DNA of 64,000 nucleotides from contig JACGCM010000510.1 in assembly GCA_014058105.1 (NCBI GenBank), forward strand, positions 868,001-932,000, written 5' to 3'. Position 1 is the stretch's first letter. Each line of letters begins with the position of its first letter. Of this stretch, positions 24,301 to 36,079 are shown piece after piece. Source of the stretch: Kingdonia uniflora. Lineage: Eukaryota; Streptophyta; Magnoliopsida; Ranunculales; Circaeasteraceae. A program made the position numbers and the translations under genes. The notes beneath the pieces were generated by a model that did no database searches, was not told the origin of the DNA, and was given only the letters and a program-made list of their open reading frames with translations.

Positions 24301-24707
24301 TAAGTTTACGCGAACACTATCCAATTACAAGATAATTCTATTTCATATCCTTTACTTATCGAACAATCACTTGATTAGTTCTTATCAAATCTAAATCCAG
24401 ATATCCCACTGAGGATACAAATCTGGTAATCTTTCACAATACTTGTCATTTTATGGCAATCGATTACTTATCATGCCAACCAACGTTCCTTACTTATATG
24501 CTACGATTTCAATACATTCGACAATATTATTCAGTCGAATATACCACTTAGCATAATTTACTAAATCAATGCATCAAGATTTACACAAATTATCCTTCAA
24601 AAACAAATAATCATCATTCAAAATATCGAATAATTAAAATTGTATCGATCCCGTCAACCATTTTTACATCAATTCTCAAAAAAATAAATACTGATTCACA
24701 AATTCTT

Positions 24708-27700
24708 CTACCCTATAGGATGAGAGATTACTTCCTCCACCTTCATAACGCCTTCCAGAGCGAACACTTCTGCTAACTCCCCAGAACGCAGTCTATCAGT
24801 GTCCATCATCACAAAATCCTCGACGACTTCTGTCCTACTAGAACCTTTGGGAATCTCCAGAACAGTGTCATCTGCATCTGAATTTTCGAATACAATACCG
24901 CCAGATTTAACCAAACCCTTGTAATAATCCTTCCTCACCTCCAACTCCTCATACAGCCCAGAAAAGTGGGCCCTCATTTGTCTACATCTCTCTAACTTTT
25001 CCCCTTCCAACTGGGCCCTGACCTTATCCAAAATCTTACCGTGTTCTAGCTTCATCGCCCTCCATGCATCGGTAATTTTCTCCCCTATATTCTTCTCAAA
25101 GTTTGTTCTCAGCAGCGCAAAAGCATCATCTTTTTCCTTCTTTAACTTTTTCTTCACTTCACGAAGGGCAACCTCACTCGCCTTTCATGCTTCCAGCTTG
25201 TAGGTATTCAGGTTTGCATTCAGCCCTTTCTTCTCCTCAATCAGAGCTTCTTTCTCCCTCGTCAAATCTTTCTTTATATTGTTATATGCCAGAACTTGAT
25301 TTGCTAGATCACTACTGCTCACAATACAATCTTTGGCTTCCGTCAGTAGCTTCTTGATCTCGTATACATTTATAAATTGAGTATTCAAGTGACCTACAAA
25401 TTTCTTTAATCGAAGCAAAGCAGTAAAATTTCTCACCTTTGACATGTTTCGCTGACCCTCGCTGAGAATCGTAATCAAGCTCTCATTCCCCACCGAACAT
25501 TCATCCAATTCCACCTTCAACATATCCGTCCCAGACATATAAGAGTCCATCATCCTCTGGACTTCAGTCTTAGACTCTTCGACAAACTTATTCTTTGACG
25601 TCTCACCACTCTTTTTTTTCTTCGGGTATACACTTATCATACCCCATGGCGGACGCCCATCTAGCACATCTACTGAATTCATGATCTTCGCCTCCTTTTA
25701 TGTTGTTGATCGTCAAGTATTCCTCTTATGAGGAAGTAAAGGATCCATAACTTGGCTCGCTACTCTCTTCATCTTATTATTTCTTAAACTTTCTCCAAAC
25801 ATCACGTCTATCTCCGTGTCAGTCGTGTACTAAACCAAATAAGGGTTTACCAATGGCAGACTAGCCTCTGTAACCCTCTTCTTCTTCGCCGATGTCTTAC
25901 CGTCGATGACAGGGTCTTTAACACCTTTTTCCCTCAACCTCTTTAGCCCGGCCTCTTGAAATAGGGTGCTCATATGATCTTTGTCAATAACCAGATTGTC
26001 GATCCTACCAAAGAATCCCTTACTTATTTTGTACAGTTCATTATTCACTTTAGTCTTCTTGTCGACCTCCGTCAAAGCTGTAAATAAACACAATGCAGTT
26101 ACAACAGTTCATATAACATTCAACACTTAGAACATCGATAATTAAGTTACCTAACCACAAACCTAAGTGAAATGTTTTTATATTTAAGGGCTCCCCAGAT
26201 TCCTTCTTGTCAAACTCATAGTTCCCAAACATGAGTAGACGTTCATCGCTATATCGCCCGCCTGTTGACACCATGTCATAAAATAACGGTCTTTTAAGGA
26301 ACCTCGCCAAGTAGCGATTACCTAGTTTCTTCGGGTTCATTTTGAGCGTTTAGTATACACATAAGTCATCGATTTTGATAAATTCCTCCCCCCTTTCCTT
26401 CAGTCGACCATTTATTGCCTCACATACCCTAAATTGGTCGTATGCATTTAGATTAAACTGACCAGGTGCCACATCATAAAAGTTCATCAACTTTTTCTGG
26501 TCAGCTCCAAGGGGAAGCTTCAACCCTTTCTTAATTTGTTCTCGATGACTAGAATCCCACCTAAGGGTATTTCCTGGTCAATCATATCATACGGGTACTC
26601 CTCTAACCTAATATCTTCCGGAATACCGTACTTCTTCTTGAACCTCAAAATTTCTTTAGCCTCTGGACCCTCTCCGTAACAGGCTTCCTCACCGTCCTCC
26701 ACATCTTCCTCACCACCCCCGCTACCTTCCCGATCACTCACCTGTGGCTCATGATCCATGTCTGTTTTGGTAGCCTCCTCTTCAGACACTTCGACAATCC
26801 TAGGTGCCACCCTATACTGGTCCACACTAGCTATGTCTGCACTACTCAACCCCACCCTATATCTACCTCCCAACTATTTTGCATAGGTACTTACATCAAT
26901 CATCAGGGGTTCTACGTCTTCAAGGTTCGCGCATATATCTTTATCATCGATTTGATTTGGTTCAACCATTTTTAAGAACCTGTAAATCAGATCCTATATT
27001 TTTACCACAATTAGTATCTATCATATCTGATACATATATATGTTCATAGGTTTATATGCTCATATTCATATAGTTGTCGAGATTACTCTCCAACACATCA
27101 TTCTCATATAACTAACATTTGATCTACTATCGTTACTTACAGCTACATCTTACTGCATTCAGTTCTCGATGAAATTCAAGTTATTTCTTTTGGTTATAAC
27201 ATCGATAACTTTATTAATTTAAATTTTGGTCGAATTTCAGGAATCTTGCTAGTTCTCGAAGATGCTTCACCTGTTTCCAGCCAAAACCACTCTCATTTAA
27301 AATACGGATATCATTTTCTCTGGCACAAATTCCGGCCATATCAAAACTCCTTCATCAATAAAATCCCCAACAATCCCGTCAAAACCCAACTGTTGCGCCG
27401 TCCTCACCACGTCACCAACCATACTCTCTCCACCCCTCACCACCAATTTTGCAAATCTCTCGCACCCCAATCCCTTTATTTACCATTACGACTCCACTCC
27501 ATTGCAGCCAACAAATCAACATACAGCGACCACAATCACGATTTTCTAATCAAACCCTAACACAGTTCAATCTTCCCTACCACCCAATCCATCTACACTC
27601 CTTCAAATTCATTTTATAACTACTTTAATAATACCTATCTCTAAAGATTTTTGTAATCATTCAATCACGAAACAACATAAAACATTACAAAATACTAACC

Positions 27701-27884
27701 TTGTTGGCGCGCTGCTTCTGTATCCCTCTCCTTCGTCTGCTTTACTCTTGCAATAAGAACACTAATTTCCTCCTTCTCAATTGCTTCTAGAAAATCCAAA
27801 TACGAAAACAAGTAATTCACGCTTGAGAGAATTTTTTCAGAGTTTGCAAAATGTGAACAATCGCCCACCTCCGAACTATTTATA
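24708..27884 (-). pseudogene. E2 antisense gene: TATA box, leader exon, intron, coiled-coil ORF
   Basis: On the - strand TATAAATA (27877-27884) precedes a leader that ends AACAAG/GTTAGT at 27700. The acceptor TTTACAG lies before exon start 26979 and ATG at 26969. The protein starts MVEPNQIDDKDICANLEDVE and meets a stop. A distal segment reads EILRFKKKYGIPEDIRLEEY, then [20 protein letters not shown] and [19 protein letters not shown]. This resembles the plant 'putative gypsy type transposon' domain (Transposase_28 family). Next come an intron near 26150 (AG/GTAACT to TTTACAG), a Lys/Glu-rich coiled coil (25157-24708) and the end EVISHPIG. Antisense ORFs of this kind are known from Tat elements; their role is unknown. 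Confidence 0.75.
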
Positions 27885-28430
27885 GACCCCATGCGACTTT
27901 TCATCGCACCGCTTCGCGACCGTTCGAGAGCTTGAACATAACGCCTTACTCGTCTTTTATCAAAGTCTTTGACTATCTGTCTTCTTAAAATCAACAGATC
28001 CCTACATTGCTGCTCTAATCCTTACATATCTCGAAAAATTTCTTCTGACACATTCTTACTCAACAAAACACAAGCTATCTTGTCACATAAGCGATGTACA
28101 TCATCTTCCTTGTACTTTAAAATTTCACCTACATGATAACTCCTCGCCATATTTAAATCTCTCACTACCTCCACACATTTTAAAACTCATTCCAAATCCC
28201 TATATCTATGGCAAAACAATTGTAACTCTGATCTATTTTCAAAATTCCTCGACTTCACACTCATTGAACAACTTCTTGTTATATTCCACAATTTTATCAA
28301 GTCAAAATTTATTCGATAAACAATTTCATAAAAATAAAATATCGACATCATCATTCTGACATCAAATTTTATTCTCATTTCATTTCAACTACAATTCGAC
28401 CATTACATATACTTCTCCTACAACTTACAA

Positions 28431-28772
28431 TTATAAACTCCTAATTGCAACATCATCTTCTTTCCAAATCAGCATCTTCGCGCAAGTCCACATATAACTT
28501 ACACATTCTGGAAGACTCCAATATTGTAACTGGCATCGAAACTGGAACTCCTCTTCAGCATCCTTCACCTCTGCCTCGCTCATACCTTCATAGTTCGGTT
28601 CTCCAGGATCTTTCAAGTGAATATTGGCATTTTGAAAGCCGATGTACCGAATATATAATTCCCAATACTTCGCTTGAACACGACTGTACACTTCGTTACG
28701 CACCTAAGATCTCGTCTTCACCATTTCTTAAACACACAACTCTCACCTTTACAAAAATAATGGATATTTATA
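28431..28772 (-). pseudogene. E2 small antisense ORF with TATA box
   Basis: TATAAATA (plus-strand 28765-28772) lies about 40 bp before ATG at 28724 on the - strand. The reading MVKTRS, stop, [20 protein letters not shown], then an acidic stretch [15 protein letters not shown] continues to 28431. It parallels E4 copies: TVKTRSQTRDEKFVVRVQAK (58724-59065) and MVRTRSQRVQHVMEGKLVIK (57783-58136). One in-frame stop breaks it here. Function unknown. Confidence 0.6.
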
Positions 28773-28958
28773 GCCCACCATGGTCCAAGTCAACACAAAG
28801 AACATTTATTTTACCTTGGAACTTTACATTTCCAATAGTCAAATCAATCAACCTCGAAATCCGTTCATGGACCCACTCAGTCAACTATACTTTGAGCTAT
28901 TTTAACCATCGAACAATCACTTTACTCACATTTTTATTCGACAAAAAAAAACATATAT

Positions 28959-29449
28959 TAATCTACAATACGATTGGGAAGCTTTTAGTTAGTAGAGAAA
29001 CACGAAGAACACCAAAATTGGGAAAAATAATGCTTAATTGCTTAAAAGAAACAAAGTAGATTACAATGAATCACTCCTCTCAGAACTCTCTTGAGATCTA
29101 ATATAAAAAACCTACCCTAGAAAATAACCTAAGTTCCCTTTATATAGAGGGAACTCGAAATTACAAATCAAACGCATCATGATGCAAAGCACCCCTCAAA
29201 AATATAATCACCGCCTAAAGGAAAAAGACTGAATCGCTTATCTGTTCGAACAAAATTGTTTCTGTTCGAATAAACTATAGTATATTCGAATAGACAAAAA
29301 ATCTATTCGTATAAAAACACATCAGGCAGAAATCTATTCGAATTGGAGAAGACTCTATTCGAATTCAAAAGGGTGTATTCGAACAGATTTTTAGTCTGTT
29401 CGAATAAAACTTTTTAAAAAGTCAAAAAAACTCAGATCCTCCTGGATCA
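28959..29449 (-). repeat. 3' LTR of E3
   Basis: A 491-bp copy with about eight TTCGAA/TTCGTA-type palindromes between 29240 and 29410. On the - strand they lie upstream of TATATAAAGGG (plus 29139-29146). Confidence 0.9.
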
Positions 29450-29469
29450 TGGCTCCCCCCTTTAGGATT

Positions 29470-31647
29470 TAGGAGCCTTGAGCTTCTACTCTAGCTAGAA
29501 CTGGAAAGGTGGGAATGGGGCTCTGCCCATTACCCTGCTATACCACTTTGACATTCGAGGTAGTAGACCCTTCTTCCCAACTCGGAACGACTCAAAACCA
29601 CCACATGTCTTCCCTGGAAGTAACTTTCGGCAAAATATACTATGCCCCTTAGGATCATTATATCATGCAACATATCTCGACGCAACAAAAGGTTTTATCT
29701 GCATAGAAGCCAACATAGCGGAAATAGTTGGTAATGGTGGTCGAGATAACCAATCAGCCAATTTTTTATCCTCTCCCTTCTTATACTGTATAATCAAGGG
29801 AAATTGATAGAGATACGACCTCCCCTTCATCTGGCAAGCTATCTGTTGCTTGGACTGTGTAGCTAAAAACTAAAATGGTTTATGATTAGTATGTATCACA
29901 ACCTCCTTTTGTAACTTCCCCAAATCGATTTGTTGCCTAAAAACTGCTGTCATAGGAGACAACACTCGAGCCGACGTACTCTCCTAAACTGGTCGCACCA
30001 ATAACACAAACTTCTCGCTCACATTAACCAACCACTTCACCTGAGTCGCCGTTACTAAATTTGACGTAGTGACATGCTCCTGATAAGCATTGATATGGAG
30101 CTCCTTTCCCTCCTTTACAAGAAGATACTTACGAGATCTACGGTAATGAATCGTATCTCGGTCTTAAAGATAAGGGCTACCCAAGATGACCTGACACACA
30201 TACAAATGAACTACCTCACATATCACCTTGTCAATAAACTTCTCAGAAATCTCAAACTTGAATGTATACTGCTTCATGACTATCACCTCCGCATATTTCT
30301 GAAATCATCCCAAACCATACGGCTTAGGGTGAGCTGTAGTCGTTAAACCCATTTTTTTCACTAACGTCTCAGAAATTAAAATTTTATGACTACCCAGATC
30401 CATAATGGCCTTGACCAAACTTTTCTTTACCTGAATACTGACATAAAAGAACTTTTCCCGATGCTCTTCCTCGACAGCCAAAGTTCCCTGAAACATAAGT
30501 GTAAGCTTAGGATTCAGTTTATCTAAACCCGAAAGATCAACAACCTCAGCGGCTAGTGCATATTTCTCTTTATTGTGCTTCTCCTTCTTCGGCCTAAGTT
30601 ATGGGTGAAGTTTCCAACAATAATCGGAAAGATGCCCACTCGCCTTATAATGATTGTAATGAAATTCCTTGGATGAAGACCCCTCTCCTTTGGCATCTCC
30701 CTTATGCTCGCTTTTCCAACTAGACTTGTACCCCGACTTGATCTTGCCATCTTCTTTGTCACTCTTCAAGTACTTGTCTTCAATGGAAATTGCCTTTACG
30801 GTAACGTCCTCGATATTGGCCACAGTAAAGAGCTTCAACTCTCTCCTAATGAACTCCGACAAACCCCCCGTGTACTTCATGAACACCTTATACTCGTTCA
30901 TATCAATTTCCAAAACCAAAGCTTGGTTATGAAATGCCGTAGTGTACTCCTTTACGGATTACTCAAACTGTTGGCGTAAATTATGCCAATTATATCATCT
31001 CTCTTACTCATACCCAATCAGAGAAAACTGCTTTCGCACTAAAACCTTGAATTCCTTCCAACCCAAATCTCCTACATCGTGGCGTTTCCGATAATATTTT
31101 TACCATGTGAGTGTATGACTTGCGAATTTCAACGTAACAAAGCATATTTGTTGAGCATTAGAGTATTTGTAAACTGAAAAATAGGTCCCTAACCTATCCA
31201 ACCAATTATCCAATATCTTAGCATCGATCAAACCGTTGAATACCGGAATTTTAATCTTAAAACCAATACGAGGATTACGCAAAAGATTCATGGACTTACT
31301 AATAACGATCGCTCCTCGTCGGATTCGGCAGCACTAGAATCATCAAAAGCCAGAAATTCCTCGTCACCATCCACCTCCATAACCCTTTTTTTCTTTGAAC
31401 GGTCTCACCGTTTCACCGAAGTAGAAGCCTTAGCGAGGTTCGTGAGACGCAACTGCTCCACTAACTCCCCTACCATAAAAGTTAGGGCTAAAACTGCCGT
31501 TTCCAAAACTGTGAGTCTCTCGTTGGGATCGCCCATTTCTAAATTGTCCTTCTTCTTCAAATTAGGTTTGCGATGGATCTTCAACAGACTCACTAGCTTC
31601 TCATTCGTTTGCTTGAGATGGTCACGTGTATAGAACATAAACCACAA
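29470..31647 (-). pseudogene. E3 gag-protease with RNase H remnant
   Basis: On the - strand gag begins near 31647 (MWFMFYTRDHLKQTNEKLVS) and includes IKIPVFNGLIDAKILDNWLD and LGTYFSVYKYSNAQQICFVT. The knuckle position reads FHYNHYKASGHLSDYC, having lost the first Cys pair. Protease follows (30496-30305): ATAV-type core LVKAIMDLGSHKILISE, with DTG changed to DLG. From about 29950 the reading jumps to KPF, then IIQYKKGEDKKLADWLSRPP, the RNase H end, so most of RT was deleted. Chromovirus-like gag is likely; the clade is uncertain. Confidence 0.72.
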
Positions 31648-31687
31648 TCAACCCCCCGAGAATCAAAACTGGAAAACTGATACCACT

Positions 31688-32132
31688 TAATCCAAAATAT
31701 GATTAAGAAGCTTTTAGTTAGTAGAAACACGAAGAACACAAAAATTGAGAAAAATAAAGCATAATTGCTTAAAAGAAAAGAAGTAGATTACAATGACTCA
31801 CTCCAAAACCCTAGGCCTCTCTCAGAACTCTCTCTATATCTAACATAAAAAACCTACCCTAGAAAATAACCTAAGTTTCTTTTATATAGAGGGAACTCAA
31901 AATTATAAATCAAACACAACTTGAGGCAAAGCACCCCTTTAAAATACAATCACCACCTAAAGAAAAAAGGCTGAATCGCGCCTCTGTTCGATCATAATTG
32001 TTTATGTTGGAATAAACTAAAGTTTATTCGAATGGACAAAAAATCTATTCGAATAGGTGAAGACTCTATTCAAATTCAAATGGGTGTATAAACTTCTTAA
32101 AAAGTTTAAAAAACTCAGATCCTCCTGGATCA
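31688..32132 (-). repeat. 5' LTR of E3
   Basis: A 445-bp copy, shorter than the 3' LTR because a part of the TTCGAA array (between about 32060 and 32095) is missing. Confidence 0.9.
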
Positions 32133-32451
32133 TATATTCGACAAAAAAAAAATACCCAAGCAAAAATTTAAGTAAATAACTTTATTTCTTGGACAAACAG
32201 TTACATATTACATTCGACAACTATCTCCTTCGATTACATTACATCAAACTACAATACTATCTTTATATTCGGCTTGAAGGACTAATTGCTCTGTACTTAT
32301 TTTTATCAGGATCTGACATTATTGTATCTTTTCACCAAAATCTGGCATTAGCTCTGGAAATAGGGGCAACGATATCCTAAGAAACTCAATGAATCTCAAG
32401 TCAGGGAACTTCTAATCAGAGCTACCTCTGCAGATGAGCAGCAATAAAAAA

Positions 32452-32799
32452 TTACAAGAAGCCTCCTTCGTTCGATAAGATCCCGGACGCCCATCCAACC
32501 TTCACATCATCGTCTTCACTATGAACAATGACCCCTTCTCTCCCAATTTGATACACTTCAACACCTTCAACACTATGCAATGCAGCCCACAAATCTGATG
32601 CATGCAAACATTCTCTACCTCCCCCCACCCTCCATACCATAACAAGATCAATCGAATAATTGCAAATGACTGGTTTGGGACAAAACTTTACCTCAGATTG
32701 TTCAACGCCTTCATCCTTAGGCGACTCATTATGTCACACTTGGGGCAACATCCTTATAATCCACCACCATAATATCCTCCTTGAGACCCTCTATTTATA
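32452..32799 (-). pseudogene. E2 antisense ORF next to the 3' LTR, with TATA box
   Basis: TATAAATA on the - strand (plus 32792-32799) precedes a 62-residue ORF (32640-32452). It reads MVWRVGGGRECLHASDLWAA and GREGVIVHSEDDDVKVGWAS. The same frame stays open upstream with FCPKPVICNYSIDL. The place matches the E1 small antisense unit at 12782-13171. No family is recognised. Confidence 0.35.
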
Positions 32800-32985
32800 C
32801 CCAACTTGAATCCGCCAATTCCATTGTACCGTATTAATTGCTCCTCGGGAAAGATATGACCAGATACAGTTCACCTTGACCTCAAAAATGACAATCTTAT
32901 GACTCGTGATAACATTCGGCAACCTCTTCAGCTTTTAATTTCTTCTCAACACAACTACAAGTACTTATGTCAAGAATGGGGCTAT

Positions 32986-33480
32986 TGTAGTATCATGTTC
33001 CCCATATTCGAAAAAAATATGCCAACATAGTATAATCGAAGACAATCATACATGATCGAAGACAGATAACATTCAAGAAGATACCACAAGTCCTCGACCT
33101 ACTAAAAGTAGCCGTTGTGCCTGGTCAAGAAAGAGCTATTAGAGATCTGCAAAGTTTGCCCACTACCCCCAGAATAGGAGATTGTTTCTTTCTTTTTGTA
33201 AATTGCCTATATCTACTATAAATACAAGCAAATAATAGATTACTCAGTACCCCGCAATCCCCAACTTAACTATCTTTATTTCCTAGCCCTACTATCACTC
33301 CAAAAACTTGTAATAACTAACAACATACTAGATTTTATATCAAAATCCTCTTCGAGGTCATGGTTTTTCTTAGCTTTTACTGAGTTTTCCATGTTAAATC
33401 TTATTTGTTTAGCCTTTTATTGTATTTTCCTTACAAATAGTATTGGCGAAGATTCTTCTTCTGGAAAACACGCCACTACA
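32986..33480 (+). repeat. 3' LTR of E2
   Basis: It is the same length as 17514-18008 and colinear with it; differences are scattered substitutions. It is preceded by a short purine tract GAATGGGG. Confidence 0.93.
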
Positions 33481-33489
33481 CCTAGTTTT

Positions 33490-34334
33490 TGTCGGTGTAC
33501 TATTGCTGAACAAGCTGGGAATCAATAAATATGGCTAGTTTAAGGACACCAAGTTCGAGAGAGAGATCGGGACTATGTATCAAAACTTTGTATTCTGCCT
33601 TATTATTGGTACATTCGAAATATATTTTGATGGCCTTTTCGATTCGGTCGTTGGAAGGTGTGACCAGGATGATACCTATCCTAGAACTGTTTGGTCCTGC
33701 AGATCTCTATAAAGAGATGCCAGCCCGTGTTGGGGTTCCAAGGGTTATTCTGTTCGGGCTGATCTTCGGGAAAATAATCTTTGTGTTCTTCCCAATCGAT
33801 GTCTTTAACTGAGAAGTCAGTTAGAAAAATGGCGACCGTCTGTCCCTTTTGAGAGACCTATTTTTTGAAAGTGATATCATGTTCAACGAGGTAGACGGAC
33901 CACTATTGCACCCGTCTGGAGTTATCTTTCTTGCTGAGGATTTTTCGAAGTGGGTAGCTGGTGATAACACGTATGTGGTGTGCTTGGAAGTAAGGTTTGA
34001 GCTTTTGAGAAGTGTAGAAAAGAGTAAGGAGCAGTTGTTCGAGTTTGGTATAGCGTGTTTTTGCCAGAGTTAGAGTCTTACTAATGAAATAGACGAGTTT
34101 CTCGATACCTGCTTTGATTATGATAAGGACCAAGCTAATAAAAGTCTCAGTGACCGCATGATATAAGGTAAGTACTTCACCTTCGATTGGGGTACTTATG
34201 ACAGGTGGTTGGCCAAGGTAGGTTTTGAGTTTAAGAAAAGCTTGCTCGCATTCGGGTGTCCAATTTATTTTGGAGGTCTTTTTTTGGCTTTGTGAACACC
34301 TTGGTTGTGTAAGAAGAAGAATAGCCAAACACAA
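33490..34334 (-). pseudogene. E1 RNase H and 5' part of the second RNase H
   Basis: The - strand reading 34334-33903 contains INWTPECEQAFLKLKTYL and LYHAVTETFISLVLI, the RNase H/connection region after RT. From about 33720 it reads ILVTPSNDRIEKAIKIYF and NNKAEYKVLIHSPDLSLELG, the second (archaeal-type) RNase H typical of Tat elements. The reading stops at the CCTAG duplication and resumes at 17508 beyond E2, which fixes E2 as the younger insertion. Confidence 0.8.
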
Positions 34335-34362
34335 CGGTCAGAGGATTTGGAGATAAAGCAGT

Positions 34363-35064
34363 TCAGGGCAGATATTCTGCCAATGACCTTTTGGATATCT
34401 TTCTTGGTTCGGGGAGAGGGCATATCAATGAGGGCTCAAATTTGTGTAGGGTTGATCTCAATGCCTCATTGCTAATGAGGTGACCCAAGAACTTTCTGAA
34501 GGATACGCCAAATTGGCACTTGTCTGGGTTTAATTTCATGCTGTATGATCGAAGTATCGAAAAGATGTAAGTTAGGTCTTGTATATAGGTTTGTTTTTGG
34601 GGACTCTTACACAACATGTCGTCAATGTAAACTTCAATCGACTTGCCAAGCAGAGGTTTGAACACAGTGGTAACAAGACGCTGGTAAGTGGCACCCATAT
34701 TTTTGAGGTCGAAGGGGATCACATGAAAATACTAAAGCCCTTATTCTATGATAAACGAAGTTTTAAGTTGATCCTTAGGGAGAAGGGGTACCTGATTATA
34801 ACCCAAAGCTGCGTCTATCATAGACAATCGTTCATGGCCTGCAGTAGCATCCAGACGTACTAAAATGATTGGAAGAGGAAAGCTGTCCTTCAGCATGTGT
34901 TTGTTGAGTTCGGTAAAGCCAACACAGATTTGGATCTTGCCATTGTTCTTGGGGACAACAACAATATTCGAGATCCAGTTAGCATACTTGATTTCTCTGA
35001 TAAACCTGACGGCTAAGAGTTTTTCCACCTCGAGGTTCACTGCTTCTCGAATCTTCAGGGCCAA
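34363..35064 (-). pseudogene. E1 reverse transcriptase
   Basis: On the - strand the segments VEKLLAVRFIREIKYANWIS, LSMIDAALGYNQVPLL, GATYQRLVTTVFKPLLGK and EVYIDDMLCKS are in RT order. The YIDD catalytic motif is intact. A frameshift separates the two halves near 34730, and the fragment after FGVSFRKFLGHLISNE loses the frame. It copies RNA into DNA in active relatives. Confidence 0.88.
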
Positions 35065-35493
35065 AGTTTATTTCTTATGTTTGACAACCGTAGATTTGGG
35101 GATGAGGTCAAGTCGATTGCATGTCAGGGTGGGGTCAATGCCGGGCATCTCTTGGAATGTCCAGGCGAAGAAATCTTTGTTGGCTCAAACAAACATAATG
35201 AGTTCGCTGCTTTTGGCGACGTCCAAAAAACTGCCAGTGAATATATCTCGACCATGGCCGTCGAGTTCGGCATAAACTGTGGGTTTGATAGGGGTAGTAG
35301 AAGGGGTCGAGGTAGTGGGGAGAAAGAGATGCATTGATTACTATGGTTTAGCAAATTTCCTGGTAAGGTTTATTTCTGAATGTTCGCCTGAGTGGCTTAA
35401 GCACTGGGAGCCTTTTATGTTCCACGTGCCACATGGGGTAGTGAAACACAATATCTGATGGTAGGCACAAGGTATGGCTTTCATGGCATGGAG

Positions 35494-35763
35494 CTAATCA
35501 TGCCCGATAATACCTAGATATTCAGACTTCTTATCGATGATAAGAAAGCTGGTTTGGAGGGTAACTAGACCTGTGGCGACAGGGAGGCTAAGGCGGCCGA
35601 CAACGACTTCGATAGCGCCGTTGAAACTTTTGAGTTTGACGTTGGCTGGTGTAATGAGATATGTTTTTTGTATGGCGTAAACAGTTTGGAGGAAGAGTAT
35701 GTCTGCTGCGCTGTCGGTATCGATGAGCATCATATGGAGGATGAGGTGCTCGACCTTAATCAA
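35494..35763 (-). pseudogene. E1 aspartic protease
   Basis: The 89-residue - strand segment has the retropepsin core LIDTDSAADILFL and ends SEYLGIIGHD, matching Tat-type proteases (DTGSSADILFL in relatives). The Gly of the DTG active site is replaced by Asp, so it would not fold an active dimer. Confidence 0.8.
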
Positions 35764-36079
35764 ATGACCAAGGGGTCTGAATGGGAGAATCAGACATGTG
35801 AGGTGTCGTAATCGATGAAGGATATACCTTCGGGTCGGGGGCGGTGGCTAGATTCGGGTAGAAGGATGGGGAGTTTCTGTTAATTGGTAAGCTTACAACA
35901 TTCTTCGACACGTCTACGTTTGCTTCTGGTATGGCCGCTGTCGATGTTATTGACTTCGATTATGTAGAGTTGAAAGATATGTACCTCGACGCAGTTGGTA
36001 TTTGGAGCGGGTTGGGGCTTGAGGTATGACCCATCCAGATAGCCCGGGAGGTCAGCAACATATTGGTGTAGTCGACCGG

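Larger units (their letters stand above)
28954..32137 (-). mobile_element. deleted Gypsy element E3 nested in E2
   Basis: The LTRs are 28959-29449 (3') and 31688-32132 (5'), flanked by TATAT at 28954-28958 and 32133-32137. Ends pair as TGATCC/GGATCA (the left TG has become TA). On the - strand the primer site reads TGGTATCAGTTTTCC (initiator-Met type) and the purine tract is AAAGGGGGGAGCC. Only gag, protease and a small RNase H end remain; RT and integrase are missing. It is the youngest insertion of the nest by position. Confidence 0.92.
17509..33485 (+). mobile_element. Gypsy (Tat-like) LTR retrotransposon E2, + strand, containing E3
   Basis: The LTRs are 17514-18008 and 32986-33480, both 495 bp. 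They are flanked by CCTGG (17509-17513) and CCTAG (33481-33485), a duplication with one change. The primer region ATTTGTGCCGTTTGTGAGAA is a decayed form of the TTTGGCGCC site of Tat elements. Order: gag, protease, RT, RNase H, second RNase H, integrase, a 62-bp tandem array, then antisense genes. It is inserted in the second RNase H of E1 and itself carries E3 in its 3' region. Confidence 0.92.

Noticed and set aside
33531..34073. Plus-strand ORFs over E1 RNase H
   Set aside because: Antisense shadows of the - strand RNase H remnants.
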